Of a stretch of DNA of 64,000 bases, positions 17,856-25,909 are shown one piece after another. The notes under the pieces were generated by a model. The model saw nothing but the letters and a program-made list of their open reading frames with translations, was not told the DNA's origin and searched no databases. The position numbers were made by a program, and so were the translations under genes. The DNA is taken from assembly GCF_021650705.1 (NCBI RefSeq), contig NZ_CP087138.1:310001-374000 (forward strand), given 5' to 3'. Positions within the stretch are counted from its first letter, which is position 1. The number at the start of each line of letters is the position of its first letter. Source of the DNA: Pseudomonas sp. KNUC1026 (GTDB taxonomy: Bacteria; Pseudomonadota; Gammaproteobacteria; Pseudomonadales; Pseudomonadaceae).

Positions 17856-18457
17856 GCTGCGTGCTCCTCAAGGCTGTGCAACGCTGCGGCGGCGGCCTCG
17901 ACGATCGCCAGGTTCACCGGTGGGCGTGCGGGCTGCGCGGCTGGCAGGCTCAGGCGCAGCGCCAGCCAGCGTTGCAACGGCGCCGGCTGCGCTTGTGCCC
18001 AGGCGGCCACGCAAGCCGCGCCGTCCTGGTCGATCGCCTGCACGAGCGCGGCAGGCTCGCGCAGCAGGTCGGCGGCACCGGCCAGCTCGCGGTGCGCCAG
18101 GGCCTGGCTGTACAGCTCGCTGCCCAGTGCCTGGCGCAGGGTTTGCTGAGCCGGGGCGCGCACCTCGCGGGCCAGGGTCGCTGCGTGCCAGATGGCACCG
18201 CACAGCCTGGGCAAGCGGCTGAACGCCAGCGGGCTGAGCTCCAGCACGCTCATCGCCGTGGCGTCGGGTGCGGTGATTTCGCTCAGTGGCTGCAACTGGT
18301 GGCGCGCCAGCAACAGGGCAAGCAGGCGCATGCGAAAGCGCGGTTGCGCCAGCACCTGCTCGCGCAGCTCGGGCGGCGCATCGCCCAGGCAGGCAGCCAG
18401 GTGGCGCGGCGCGACGAAACTCAGCGGCGCTTGTACAAATCGCTCCCAGCGGCTCAT
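17852..18457 (-). CDS. sctK: SctK, T3SS sorting-platform accessory protein
   Basis: A 201-residue protein beginning MSRWERFVQAPLSFVAPRHL. Length, position between sctJ and sctL, and the LARHQLQPLSEITAPDATAM region agree with YscK/HrpD/NolU, the pod protein joining SctD to SctQ. The family is poorly conserved; the assignment leans on gene order, which is the same as nolU in rhizobial clusters. Four-base overlaps with sctJ and sctL imply coupled translation. Confidence 0.8.
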   Translation of the reverse strand: MSRWERFVQAPLSFVAPRHLAACLGDAPPELREQVLAQPRFRMRLLALLLARHQLQPLSEITAPDATAMSVLELSPLAFSRLPRLCGAIWHAATLAREVRAPAQQTLRQALGSELYSQALAHRELAGAADLLREPAALVQAIDQDGAACVAAWAQAQPAPLQRWLALRLSLPAAQPARPPVNLAIVEAAAAALHSLEEHAA

Positions 18458-19194
18458 TCGGCCTCCTTGAGCGCCCAGGTGCGGGTGGCCTGGTGGCGTT
18501 TGTAGCGCTGCCAGCCCAGCGCGCCGAGGGCGGCCAGTGCAATGGCCACCAACGCACCCAGCAACCAGCGCGACAGCCCGGCGCCGCTGGCGGCTCCGGC
18601 CTGAGGCGCCATCGGGGCGTTCACCCGCGCCTCCACGGCGGTGATCGACACGCCGTCATAGGAAAGCCCGGAGATACCGTTGGCCACCAGCGTCTTGATC
18701 TTGGGCAGCAGCGCGGCGATGTCGGTGCCAGGCTCGTAGCGCACCAGCACCGAGGCGGAGGAGGGTGAAATCACCCGCTTGAGCAGGTCGTTGTCCGGCA
18801 GCACCACGTGCACCCGCGCCGAGACAATGCCGTCGATCTGCGACACGCTGTGCGACAGTTCCTCGCTCAGCGCGTAGACCATCTGCGCGCGCTCCTGCAC
18901 CGGCGAGCTCACCAGCCCGTTGCTTTTGAACACCTCGCCCATGTTGGCGAACTTCTCGCCCGGCAGCCCTGCGTTGTCGAGCACCGCCATAGCCTCGGCG
19001 AAGCGGCTCTCGTCCACCAGCACGCTCATCTGGCCGTTGTCCTGCACCTTGCGCGAGGCCTGGATGCCTTCGCGCAGCAGGGCGGCGACCATGCTGTTGG
19101 CCTCGCGCTCGCTCAGGTTGCTGTACAGCGTGGTGTCGCAGGCGGCGAGCAGGCTTGCGAACACCAGAACGAGCATCAGGCGGGCGAATTTCAT
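18454..19194 (-). CDS. sctJ: SctJ, T3SS inner-membrane ring lipoprotein
   Basis: YscJ/PrgK/RhcJ family, 246 residues from the ATG at 19194. The reading frame is open further upstream to 19446, but MKFARLMLVLVFASLLAACD is the expected lipoprotein signal (lipobox LAAC), so I start there. Two ring-building motifs follow (REANSMVAALLREGIQASRK, then DGIVSARVHVVLPDND), and a C-terminal membrane helix (LLGALVAIALAALGALGW) ends in a short basic tail. It forms the inner-membrane ring with SctD. sctI ends 4 bp upstream. Confidence 0.94.
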   Translation of the reverse strand: MKFARLMLVLVFASLLAACDTTLYSNLSEREANSMVAALLREGIQASRKVQDNGQMSVLVDESRFAEAMAVLDNAGLPGEKFANMGEVFKSNGLVSSPVQERAQMVYALSEELSHSVSQIDGIVSARVHVVLPDNDLLKRVISPSSASVLVRYEPGTDIAALLPKIKTLVANGISGLSYDGVSITAVEARVNAPMAPQAGAASGAGLSRWLLGALVAIALAALGALGWQRYKRHQATRTWALKEAE

Positions 19195-19198
19195 CGTG

Positions 19199-19630
19199 TC
19201 ATTGACCTTTGAGCAGGGTGTTGGCGGAGCCGGAAATCTGCGTGGCGCCGCGCACCACCATCTGCGTTTCGATGGAGTAGTCGAACATCTTGCCCAGCGA
19301 ATGCACGAGCTGGTCGACCTGGGCGGTGCCGGCCTTTTGCGCGGCGTTATTGCCGGCGTCGACGTTGCTGGCCAGTTGCACGGGCGGATTGGCATTGGGC
19401 GTGCCGGCCGCCGGAGTGCCCGCAGCGAGCGCATCAGCCCGCGCATTGAACAGGTGCGAGCGGTCCATGAAGCTGTCCAGCCGGTTCATCAGGCTTTCGC
19501 CGATCTGATGGGGGCTGGCGCCTTCGGGCATGCCCTTGGCGGTGCTTGCCATGTGTTCGAACAGGCTCTGCTGAGCCTGGGTACCTCCCGGCGGCAAGGC
19601 CGCCGTGGTCGGTGCAAGGTTTGCGCTCAT
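19199..19630 (-). CDS. sctI: SctI, T3SS inner rod protein
   Basis: A 143-residue protein whose C-terminus, KMFDYSIETQMVVRGATQIS followed by GSANTLLKGQ, is the characteristic YscI/HrpB/NolB tail that joins needle to export gate. The N-terminal part is low-complexity (Ala/Pro/Gly/Asn) and divergent. It has a GAGG ribosome site before ATG 19630. It heads the compact sctI-J-K-L-N-O-Q-R-S-T-U block in the same order as nolB to rhcU of rhizobia. Confidence 0.85.
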   Translation of the reverse strand: MSANLAPTTAALPPGGTQAQQSLFEHMASTAKGMPEGASPHQIGESLMNRLDSFMDRSHLFNARADALAAGTPAAGTPNANPPVQLASNVDAGNNAAQKAGTAQVDQLVHSLGKMFDYSIETQMVVRGATQISGSANTLLKGQ

Positions 19631-19641
19631 CAGGCAGCCTC

Positions 19642-19857
19642 TTACTCGTCGTCGTCGCTGGACATCGCTTCGTTCAGGATTTCCTGGGCTTTGGGCATGA
19701 TGATGAACTGCCCGCCAATCACGATGCCCTGGTTGATCAGCTCGTCGGTGAGCTGCTGTTCGGTCATCCCGCTGGAGCTGTCGACGGCGGCGTCGAACTT
19801 GGTTTGCGGGTTGCTTTCGTTGCTGGCGCCGGTGGCGTCGGTCGGGGTTACGGCCAT
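19642..19857 (-). CDS. Small T3SS-associated protein (71 aa), possible needle or secreted component
   Basis: An acidic 71-residue protein, MAVTPTDATGASNESNPQTK at the start and EILNEAMSSDDDE at the end, with a strong AAGGAG site 8 bases before its ATG. The first 30 residues are Ser/Thr/Asn-rich and disordered-looking; the middle (MTEQQLTDELINQGIVIGG) should be structured. It lies between sctC1 and sctI, where needle or early-secreted subunits often map. I do not recognise it: a SctF-like or NopA-like role is possible but unproven. Confidence 0.7.
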   Translation of the reverse strand: MAVTPTDATGASNESNPQTKFDAAVDSSSGMTEQQLTDELINQGIVIGGQFIIMPKAQEILNEAMSSDDDE

Positions 19858-19893
19858 GATTGCTGCTCCTTGTTGCCAGTGAATGAACAGGGG

Positions 19894-20556
19894 TTAGTCG
19901 GGGTTCACTTCGCTCACGCTGTTGCCGCGAAACACGCGCACGCCGTGGCTGCGCGGGGCGCTGGCCACTTGCGTGGGGCGGCGCTGCTGGTCGATGTGCT
20001 GCTGCACCAGCGCAAGATATGGGGGCGGGCCTGAAACCAGCAGCTCGTCGCCGCTCTCGCTCAGGCGCATGGCCAGGCGCTCGCCGTACACGTCCAGGCC
20101 TGCCAGGTAGCCGCGCAGCTCATCGAGGCGCGCTTCGCCGGGGCGGAACAGGCGGCTGGCGACTTCGTCGGCGCCGCTGACATACAGCACGTTGCCGTCG
20201 AAATACCAGGTCAGGTTGTTGACGGCGCACAGGTTCTGCAGGAAGTCGCCGGCCTGGGTGCCACGCACCACACCGCGGGACTTGCCGCGCACCTTGTCGG
20301 AAAACACCACGGTCAGCTTCAGTTGCTGGGCGAAGGCGTCCATGGCGCTGCGCAGGTCCTGTTCCACCAGTACGTAGGGGTAGGGCGCGCTGAACCACTG
20401 CGGGTCGTCGCCTTCGGCCGCCTGAGCGCCACCGGCCAGCAGCAGCGCCAGTGCACCGAACAACCACCCGGCAACAGGCTGTAACAAGGCCTGTGGCAGG
20501 CTGCGTAACCGGTTAGACTCGCCGCACACGCCTGAAGAGACCTGCACATGCCGCAT
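19894..20556 (-). CDS. sctC1: SctC1, N-terminal half of a split T3SS secretin (RhcC1/NolW-like)
   Basis: A 220-residue exported protein. I start at ATG 20556, which has AAGGGGAA 9 bases upstream; the frame stays open to 21339 but that part is antisense to the TadD-like gene. A signal peptide ends near residue 46 (GGAQA). Then comes the secretin N0 domain (LRSAMDAFAQQLKLTVVFSD, GDFLQNLCAVNNLTWYFDGN, VLYVSG), a region seen at the start of YscC/HrcC and in rhizobial RhcC1/NolW. No secretin pore domain follows, so it must act with the separate SctC2. Its start overlaps the divergent TadD-like start by 9 bp. Confidence 0.85.
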   Translation of the reverse strand: MRHVQVSSGVCGESNRLRSLPQALLQPVAGWLFGALALLLAGGAQAAEGDDPQWFSAPYPYVLVEQDLRSAMDAFAQQLKLTVVFSDKVRGKSRGVVRGTQAGDFLQNLCAVNNLTWYFDGNVLYVSGADEVASRLFRPGEARLDELRGYLAGLDVYGERLAMRLSESGDELLVSGPPPYLALVQQHIDQQRRPTQVASAPRSHGVRVFRGNSVSEVNPD

Positions 20557-21318
20557 CGCTTCGTTCCCCTTCTGTTGGCCAGCCTGTTGCTGGGTGCCTG
20601 CGCCTCCCAAACGCCTTCCGATCCCGCCTACGCGCGCTACCTGCGTCTGGGCGACGACCTCGCCAGCCGTGGCGACCCGGTCAGCGCCGCGTCGCTCTAC
20701 GACAAGGCCACGCAGCTGCCCGGTGCGGGCCTGGACGCCTGGCTCAAGCTCGGCCAGGCGCGGCTGGCGGCGCAGGATGCCAGCGGTGCCGAACGCGCCT
20801 ACCAGCAGGCCCTGAACGACGCGCCGGAGAACGCCGATGCGCTGTTGGGCCTGGGCACCGCGCAATTGCGCCAGGGCCGCTACGACCGCGCCGTCATCAC
20901 CCTCACGCAAGCGGCCGACCGCGGTAACCAGCCGCAGGCCTGGAGCCGCCTTGGCGTCGCTCAGGTGCTGCGTGGGCAGACCGGCCCGGCGCAGGCAGCC
21001 TTCGAGAAAGCCCGCGCGCTGCAACCGCAGAGCCTGGACACCCAGTGCAACCTGGCCTTGGCCCAGGCGCTTGGCGGCCAGGCCGATGCCGCCATGCAGA
21101 CCATCCGCGCCGTGGCTCAGTCGCCCCGCGTGCTGCCACGCCATCAGCGCAACGCGCTGCTGGTCGCCGTGCTCGCCGGCCGCGAAAGCGCTGTGAACGA
21201 GCTCAGCCTCGATCAGTTGCCCGCTGGCCAGCGCCAGGCGCTGATCGAGCAAGCCCGGCAGATCAAGGCGCTCGGCGACCCCGCCGCCCAGGCGCGGGCC
21301 ATGGGCCTGGTGGAATAA
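20548..21318 (+). CDS. TadD-like TPR lipoprotein inside the T3SS cluster
   Basis: A 256-residue lipoprotein: signal with lipobox LGAC near residue 17 (LLASLLLGACAS), then at least four TPR-like helical repeats (GDPVSAASLYDKATQLPGAG, AYQQALNDAPENADALLGLG, AFEKARALQPQSLDTQCNLA). The C-terminal part (RNALLVAVLAGRESAVNEL) has the look of TadD, the Tad-pilus lipoprotein needed for secretin assembly. It is the only plus-strand gene within the sct operon, lying antisense between the CpaD-like gene and sctC1. A pilotin-like role for the SctC2 secretin is my inference. Confidence 0.78.
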   Translation: MPHRFVPLLLASLLLGACASQTPSDPAYARYLRLGDDLASRGDPVSAASLYDKATQLPGAGLDAWLKLGQARLAAQDASGAERAYQQALNDAPENADALLGLGTAQLRQGRYDRAVITLTQAADRGNQPQAWSRLGVAQVLRGQTGPAQAAFEKARALQPQSLDTQCNLALAQALGGQADAAMQTIRAVAQSPRVLPRHQRNALLVAVLAGRESAVNELSLDQLPAGQRQALIEQARQIKALGDPAAQARAMGLVE

Positions 21319-21335
21319 CTTCATAGGAGCGGCCA

Positions 21336-21737
21336 TCACTGCGCCCCTCCGTTCTGCGCTGCGGCTTGCTGTTCCTTGAGCCGGCGGCGCAGCTCTTCGC
21401 GGTCATAACCATCGATGTACACCTGCGCAGCGCGCCCCACCGGTGCGGCCATGGTCTGCCCGCTGATGCGGCCGCGTTCCAGGTCCTGGCGCTGCTCGAC
21501 CATCTGCAACAGCACCAGGCTGTTGGCGCAGCCGGGTGCAAGCTTGGCCTGGTAATCCTCATCCAGCCCGAACTCGTCGGGCGTGGCCGGCGCCAGGCAC
21601 TGCACCGGCACCAGGCCGCTGCGGCCGTTGGCGTCGGTGAAGCGCTGGTAGTCCGGCGACCAGTGCGCTGGTTCCAGGTGGGTCTGGCAACCGCTCAGGG
21701 CCAGGGCGGCAAAGGGCAGGGCAATTCGCAGGCGCAT
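21336..21737 (-). CDS. CpaD-like lipoprotein next to the T3SS secretin
   Basis: A 133-residue lipoprotein (MRLRIALPFAALALSGCQTH; lipobox LSGC). The central PGCANSLVLLQMVEQRQDLE resembles the CpaD signature of Tad pilus systems (GCAN..NLAAMV..P.DL), and VYIDGYDREELRRRL ends the protein. CpaD is the outer-membrane partner of the CpaC secretin. Located 10 bp after the secretin part of the sctV-sctC2 frame, it fits an accessory of that secretin. It is shorter than typical CpaD (about 200 residues). Confidence 0.7.
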   Translation of the reverse strand: MRLRIALPFAALALSGCQTHLEPAHWSPDYQRFTDANGRSGLVPVQCLAPATPDEFGLDEDYQAKLAPGCANSLVLLQMVEQRQDLERGRISGQTMAAPVGRAAQVYIDGYDREELRRRLKEQQAAAQNGGAQ

Positions 21738-21747
21738 GGCGTGGCCC

Positions 21748-23070
21748 TCAGTTCAGGTAGAAGCCGAAGGCGCCGCCGCTGCGCGGCCCGGCCTGGGCAG
21801 TGGTGTTGCCGGGCTGGGCGTCCAGCGGCGTTGCCGCCACCCGCTCGCGCACAGGCTCCACCAGGTAAGGGGTGATGAGAATCACCAGCTCCGTCTCGTT
21901 GCGCTGGAAGCGCTTGGAGCGAAACAGGTTGCCGAGGATCGCCATGTCACCCAGCGCCGGCACCTTGTCCACGTCCGTGTTGTTTTCACGCTGGAACAGC
22001 CCAGCGATGGCGAAGGTCTGGCCGCTGCCCACTTCCACGCGGGTGTCGGCGCGGCGCACGCGGAAGGCCGGCACGGTGATGCCGTTTGCCAGGGTGCCGT
22101 TCTGGGCGCTGATGCTGCTCACTTCCGGGCGCACTTGCAGGGCGATGCGGCCGTTGGGCAGCAGGGTAGGGTTGAACAGCAGCGACACGCCATAAGGCTT
22201 GTATTCGATACCCACGGTGTCGCGGTTCACCGGGATCGGCACCGGCACCTCGCCGCCTGCGAGGAAGCTGGCGGTCTGGCCGGTCATGGCGGTGATGTTC
22301 GGCTCGGCAAGTACTTCGAGCACGCCGTTGCTTTGCAGGGCATCGAGCACCGCGTCGATGTTCACGTTGCCGCTGGCAAGGCCCGCGCCGATGGTGTTGG
22401 TGGCGCCAGCGACCTTCGCCGCGGAAGCCAGCGGGCCGCCGGTGAGCAGGCCGAAGGAGAACGTGCCGTTGTTGAACAGCGCGTTCCAGTTCACGCCGTA
22501 GCTGAGCAGTTGCGAGCGCGAGACTTCAGCGAAGCGCACACGGATGTTCACCTGCGCCGAGCCCGGCAGCGTGGTGGTGTTCAGCGCAGGCTGCAGGTTC
22601 TGCCCTTCAACGCTGAGCAGCGCGTTGAGGTCGGTGGCTTCGGCCACATCACCCAGCTGTCCGCGCGCCACCATGCGGTTGCCGGCCGCCGTCACTTGCG
22701 CATTGCTGCCCGGGTGCAGGCGTGACAGCGGCGCGCTCACGCCCGATGTGCTGGTGCCCACCGAAAGTGCCATGTTGGCCATTTCGTTACCGTCGTCGCC
22801 CAAGGCAATCAGGCTGGTGCTGCCGGGGGCCTTGCCGAACAGGTAGATCACACCCGGCGAGACCACTTGCAGGTCGGCGACATTGGGGTCGGCCACCAGC
22901 ACCGACTCCACCGGCCGGCTGAAATGCAGGATCCGCCCTTGCCCGGAGGTGAGCTCCAGGGTGCCGCGTGCGCCAGGCGCCAGCGTTTCGGCCTGAGCCG
23001 TCAGCGCCAGCAGCAGGGTGGTTGCGCCGAACAGCCAGCGCGAGACAGCATGAGTTGCAGGTCGGATCAT
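21748..23070 (-). other. sctC2: SctC2/RhcC2 secretin module (CpaC-like), possible separate gene
   Basis: This 440-residue part begins at an internal ATG with a clean signal peptide (RWLFGATTLLLALTAQA, cleavage after residue 27). The next domain (LTSGQGRILHFSRPVESVLV, DVQVVSPG-like DLQVVSPGVIYLFGKAPGST) is the pilus/BON-like N-domain of CpaC. The secretin core contains VLEVLAEPNITAMTGQTASF and LAGGEVPVPIP, almost the CpaC consensus. It should form the outer-membrane ring of the injectisome with SctC1. An internal ribosome site is weak (TGGCGA). It could be released from SctV by signal peptidase if the fusion is real. Confidence 0.8.
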
Positions 23071-25212
23071 GAAGCGTTCGCCAGTGTGTTGGGCGCGGTG
23101 CCGGCGGACACCGCGCGGGGTGATTTCGCTGAGGCTGATGTTGGCCACCGCTTGCAGGTTGTATTCGCCGGCAAGATCCCGGAACGACAGCACCGGCAAC
23201 GGCACCTCGCCGCGCATGCACAGCCGGCGCACGCTGCGGCGCAGTTCCGGGTGCACCAGCAGCACGGTGCGGTCGTCTTCGGGCAGGCGCTGCCAGGCGT
23301 GGCGCAACTGGGTGAGCAGGCTGCGGGCGAGTTCGTCGGGCAGGCTTTCGCCGGCCTTTTCCTGGCGGCGCAGGGCCGAGCGCATCTGGCCTTCCAGGCC
23401 CTGGGCGAGCACGAAGGCGCTGATCACCCGCTGGCTGTTGGCGTACTGATGGCTGATCTGCCGCGACAGCGCTGCGCGCAGGTGCTCGGCCAGGCGCCCG
23501 GCATCCTGTTCGCGGGCGCCCCATTCCACCATCGCCTCCAGCAGCGCGCGCAGGTTGCGCACCGATACGCCTTCGGCCACCAGCGAACGCAGGGTCTCGG
23601 CCAGGCGTTGCAGTGGCACGTGGCGCAGCACTTCCTTGATCAGTTCGCCGTAGCTGCCTTCCAGGCGTTCAAGCATCTGGCGGGTTTCCTGGATGCCGAG
23701 GAAATCTGCGGCATAGCGGCGCAGCGTGCGTTCCAGCAGGCCGCGCAACACTTCATCGGTGTGCAGATAGGCGACGCCGGCCTGTTGCAGGGCTTGTTCG
23801 TGATGGCGCGGCAACCATTGGCCGTCGCGCTGGCTGAGCGGGGAGGGCGCCGCAGTCGGCTCCAGCTCCAGCAGTTGCGCGTGCACCGGGTCGTCGCGCA
23901 GCAGCAATTGGGCCAGCGGCAGCGTGCCTTCGCTGACCGGCACACCTTCGAGCTCCACCACATAGCGGTCGGCCGGCGAGGTGCGGTCCAGGTACAGCTC
24001 TGGCACCGGCATCTCCAGGCCCAGCTCGGCGCGCAGGTCGTGGCAGAGGGTTTCGATGCGCTGGCGCAGCAGTTGCTCCGGCGCCTGCTCGGCGATGCCG
24101 CTGCCCAGGCACAGCAGCACGCGGGCATCCAGCGGCTTGGTCTGCGGTTCGTTGACCAGCTCGGCGTTCAGCGGTTGCGGCTCTTCGGCCGGCGCGGCCT
24201 CGGCCATGGCCTGGGCTTGCTGCGCGCGCTGTTGCTTGCGCCACATCAGGAACGCGCAGGCGCCCAGCGCCCCGCCCAGGCCGATGAACACCAGCGCCGG
24301 GAAGCCCGGCAGCAGGCTCACGCCGAGCAGGATCGCGGCGGTCAGGCCCAGGGCGCGGTGGCTGTTGCCCAACTGGCTGATGATCTCGCTGCCCAGGTCG
24401 CGCGGCGAGCCTGCGCTGTTGACCCGAGTGACCACCGTGCCGGCGGCGACCGAGATCAACAGCGCCGGGATCTGCGCAATCAGGCCGTCACCAACGGTGA
24501 GCAGCGAATAGGTGTGCACCGCGTCCGCGAAGCCCATGTTGCGCTCGACCATGCCGATCATCATGCCGCCCAGCAGGTTGACCGCCAGGATCACCAGGCT
24601 GGCGATGGCATCGCCCTTGACGAACTTCATGGCGCCGTCCATCGCACCGAACATCTGGCTCTCGCGCTCCAGGCGCGAGCGGCGCCGGCGCGCTTCGGCC
24701 TGGTCGATGTCGCCGTTGCGCAGGTCGTTGTCGATGCTCATCTGCTTGCCGGGCATGGCGTCGAGGGTGAAGCGCGCGGCCACTTCGGCGACCCGCTCGG
24801 CGCCCTTGGTGATGACCACGAACTGCGCCACGGTAATGATGAGGAACACCACCAGGCCCACCACCACTTGGCCTGCGATCACGAAGTCGCCGAAGGCTTT
24901 CACGATGTGGCCGGCGTCGCCGTGCAGCAGGATCAGGCGCGTGGTGGTGATCGACAGTGCCAGGCGGAACAGCGTGGTCAGCAGGATCAGCGGCGGCAGC
25001 GCCGAGAACTCCACCGAGTGCACGATGTAGAACGCCACCACCAGCACCAGGATGCTCAGGCCGATGTTCAGGCCGATCAGCACATCCACCAGCGCCGTGG
25101 GCAGCGGGATGATCATCATCACGATGGCCATCAGCATGAACGCGACGATGATCACATCGGTGCGCTGGGCCGCGAGGCGGGCCACAGCGTTGAGGCGGTT
25201 CAAGGCGGTCAT
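21748..25212 (-). CDS. sctV: SctV export-gate protein in continuous frame with a Tad-type secretin (SctC2)
   Basis: One uninterrupted 1154-codon frame. Residues 1-714 are a full SctV (FlhA/YscV/RhcV): eight membrane helices, the FHIPEP-family core GQVVVGLVVFLIITVAQFVV and ARFTLDAMPGKQMSIDNDLR, and the cytoplasmic domain ending PVLSFRDLAGEYNLQAVANI. Residues 715-1154 are a secretin with its own signal peptide. SctV proteins normally stop near 700 residues. On the minus strand the junction reads TTCATGATC: a TGA overlapping the secretin ATG (23067-23069) lies one frame away, so removal of one base from the CCCC run upstream would restore separate genes with an ATGA overlap. Both a true fusion and a one-base error or mutation remain possible. 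Upstream genes sctX/sctY-like overlap by 4 bp. Confidence 0.88.
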   Translation of the reverse strand: MTALNRLNAVARLAAQRTDVIIVAFMLMAIVMMIIPLPTALVDVLIGLNIGLSILVLVVAFYIVHSVEFSALPPLILLTTLFRLALSITTTRLILLHGDAGHIVKAFGDFVIAGQVVVGLVVFLIITVAQFVVITKGAERVAEVAARFTLDAMPGKQMSIDNDLRNGDIDQAEARRRRSRLERESQMFGAMDGAMKFVKGDAIASLVILAVNLLGGMMIGMVERNMGFADAVHTYSLLTVGDGLIAQIPALLISVAAGTVVTRVNSAGSPRDLGSEIISQLGNSHRALGLTAAILLGVSLLPGFPALVFIGLGGALGACAFLMWRKQQRAQQAQAMAEAAPAEEPQPLNAELVNEPQTKPLDARVLLCLGSGIAEQAPEQLLRQRIETLCHDLRAELGLEMPVPELYLDRTSPADRYVVELEGVPVSEGTLPLAQLLLRDDPVHAQLLELEPTAAPSPLSQRDGQWLPRHHEQALQQAGVAYLHTDEVLRGLLERTLRRYAADFLGIQETRQMLERLEGSYGELIKEVLRHVPLQRLAETLRSLVAEGVSVRNLRALLEAMVEWGAREQDAGRLAEHLRAALSRQISHQYANSQRVISAFVLAQGLEGQMRSALRRQEKAGESLPDELARSLLTQLRHAWQRLPEDDRTVLLVHPELRRSVRRLCMRGEVPLPVLSFRDLAGEYNLQAVANISLSEITPRGVRRHRAQHTGERFMIRPATHAVSRWLFGATTLLLALTAQAETLAPGARGTLELTSGQGRILHFSRPVESVLVADPNVADLQVVSPGVIYLFGKAPGSTSLIALGDDGNEMANMALSVGTSTSGVSAPLSRLHPGSNAQVTAAGNRMVARGQLGDVAEATDLNALLSVEGQNLQPALNTTTLPGSAQVNIRVRFAEVSRSQLLSYGVNWNALFNNGTFSFGLLTGGPLASAAKVAGATNTIGAGLASGNVNIDAVLDALQSNGVLEVLAEPNITAMTGQTASFLAGGEVPVPIPVNRDTVGIEYKPYGVSLLFNPTLLPNGRIALQVRPEVSSISAQNGTLANGITVPAFRVRRADTRVEVGSGQTFAIAGLFQRENNTDVDKVPALGDMAILGNLFRSKRFQRNETELVILITPYLVEPVRERVAATPLDAQPGNTTAQAGPRSGGAFGFYLN

Positions 25213-25544
25213 GGGCGATGTTTCCGCTGGGCAAGGTAGGTTTTGAAGCAGGCGCGGGCCTGCTCGCTGTCACCACCGCGCCACAGCGCCCGGGCGCGCA
25301 GCAGGTGGTCCTCGGGGTCGTTGCCGCCCAGCGCTTGCAAGCGGTCCAGGGCGTTGAGCGCACGCGTAGCATCGCCGCTGTCGGTGAACGCCAGTGCCAG
25401 GTTGCGCAGCAGCGTGCGGTCGGTCGGCATCATGTGCGCGGCGATCAGCAGCATCACCAGCGCGCGTTGCGGCTGGCCGGCGCGCCGATACAGCTCGCCC
25501 ATGCCACGCAGCAGGTCACGGCTGTCGCGGTCCAGGCGGCTCAT
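25209..25544 (-). CDS. sctY: SctY-like TPR chaperone
   Basis: A 111-residue all-helical protein with TPR character (LLRGMGELYRRAGQPQRALV, LALAFTDSGDATRALNALDR, HLLRARALWRGGDSEQARAC). Its size (YscY is 114 residues), fold type and position directly before sctV, overlapping it by 4 bp, match YscY, the chaperone that binds YscX and SctV. Generic TPR similarity alone would not prove this; gene order is the main support. Confidence 0.65.
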   Translation of the reverse strand: MSRLDRDSRDLLRGMGELYRRAGQPQRALVMLLIAAHMMPTDRTLLRNLALAFTDSGDATRALNALDRLQALGGNDPEDHLLRARALWRGGDSEQARACFKTYLAQRKHRP

Positions 25545-25909
25545 GCCTTGGCCTCGCTGCGTTGCTGTTGCAGGTGCTCGCGCATGTGAATTTCCTCGCG
25601 AATCATGTCTTCGGCCAGGGTGCGAACGTCAGGGTCCAGTTCCAGGCGCGGCAGCACCTCGTCGAGGATGTGGCCCAGCAGCTCCATCGAGCGCGGGGCG
25701 GCGAACAGGGCGGGGTCGAGCGCCTCCAGCTCGCTGGCGTCGTCCACGTTCTGGCGCAGCACCTTGCGTGCAGCGGCACGGCGGCCGCCCAGCAGGGCAT
25801 CGAAACGTGCGCCCTGGCGCGGGCTGACCGGTTGAACACCCTCGACACCCTGTGGCTTTTGCGGGCCTTCACTGGCAGGCGGCAACGGCGGCCGCGGGTC
25901 GATCCTCAT
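25541..25909 (-). CDS. sctX: SctX-like early T3SS substrate (putative)
   Basis: A 122-residue protein, the same length as YscX. The N-terminal third is Pro-rich and probably disordered (MRIDPRPPLPPASEGPQKPQ), the remainder helical (ELLGHILDEVLPRLELDPDV-like region, then LAEDMIREEIHMREHLQQQ). It sits immediately before the sctY-like gene and after sctD, overlapping each by 4 bp, as yscX-yscY-yscV do in Ysc systems. Sequence similarity to YscX is not obvious by eye, so the call rests on size, order and partner. It might instead be an unrelated export regulator. Confidence 0.5.
   Translation of the reverse strand: MRIDPRPPLPPASEGPQKPQGVEGVQPVSPRQGARFDALLGGRRAAARKVLRQNVDDASELEALDPALFAAPRSMELLGHILDEVLPRLELDPDVRTLAEDMIREEIHMREHLQQQRSEAKA

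Noticed and set aside
22867..25239. Plus-strand frame of 790 codons
   Set aside because: Exactly antisense to sctV-sctC2; Gln/His-rich shadow sequence.
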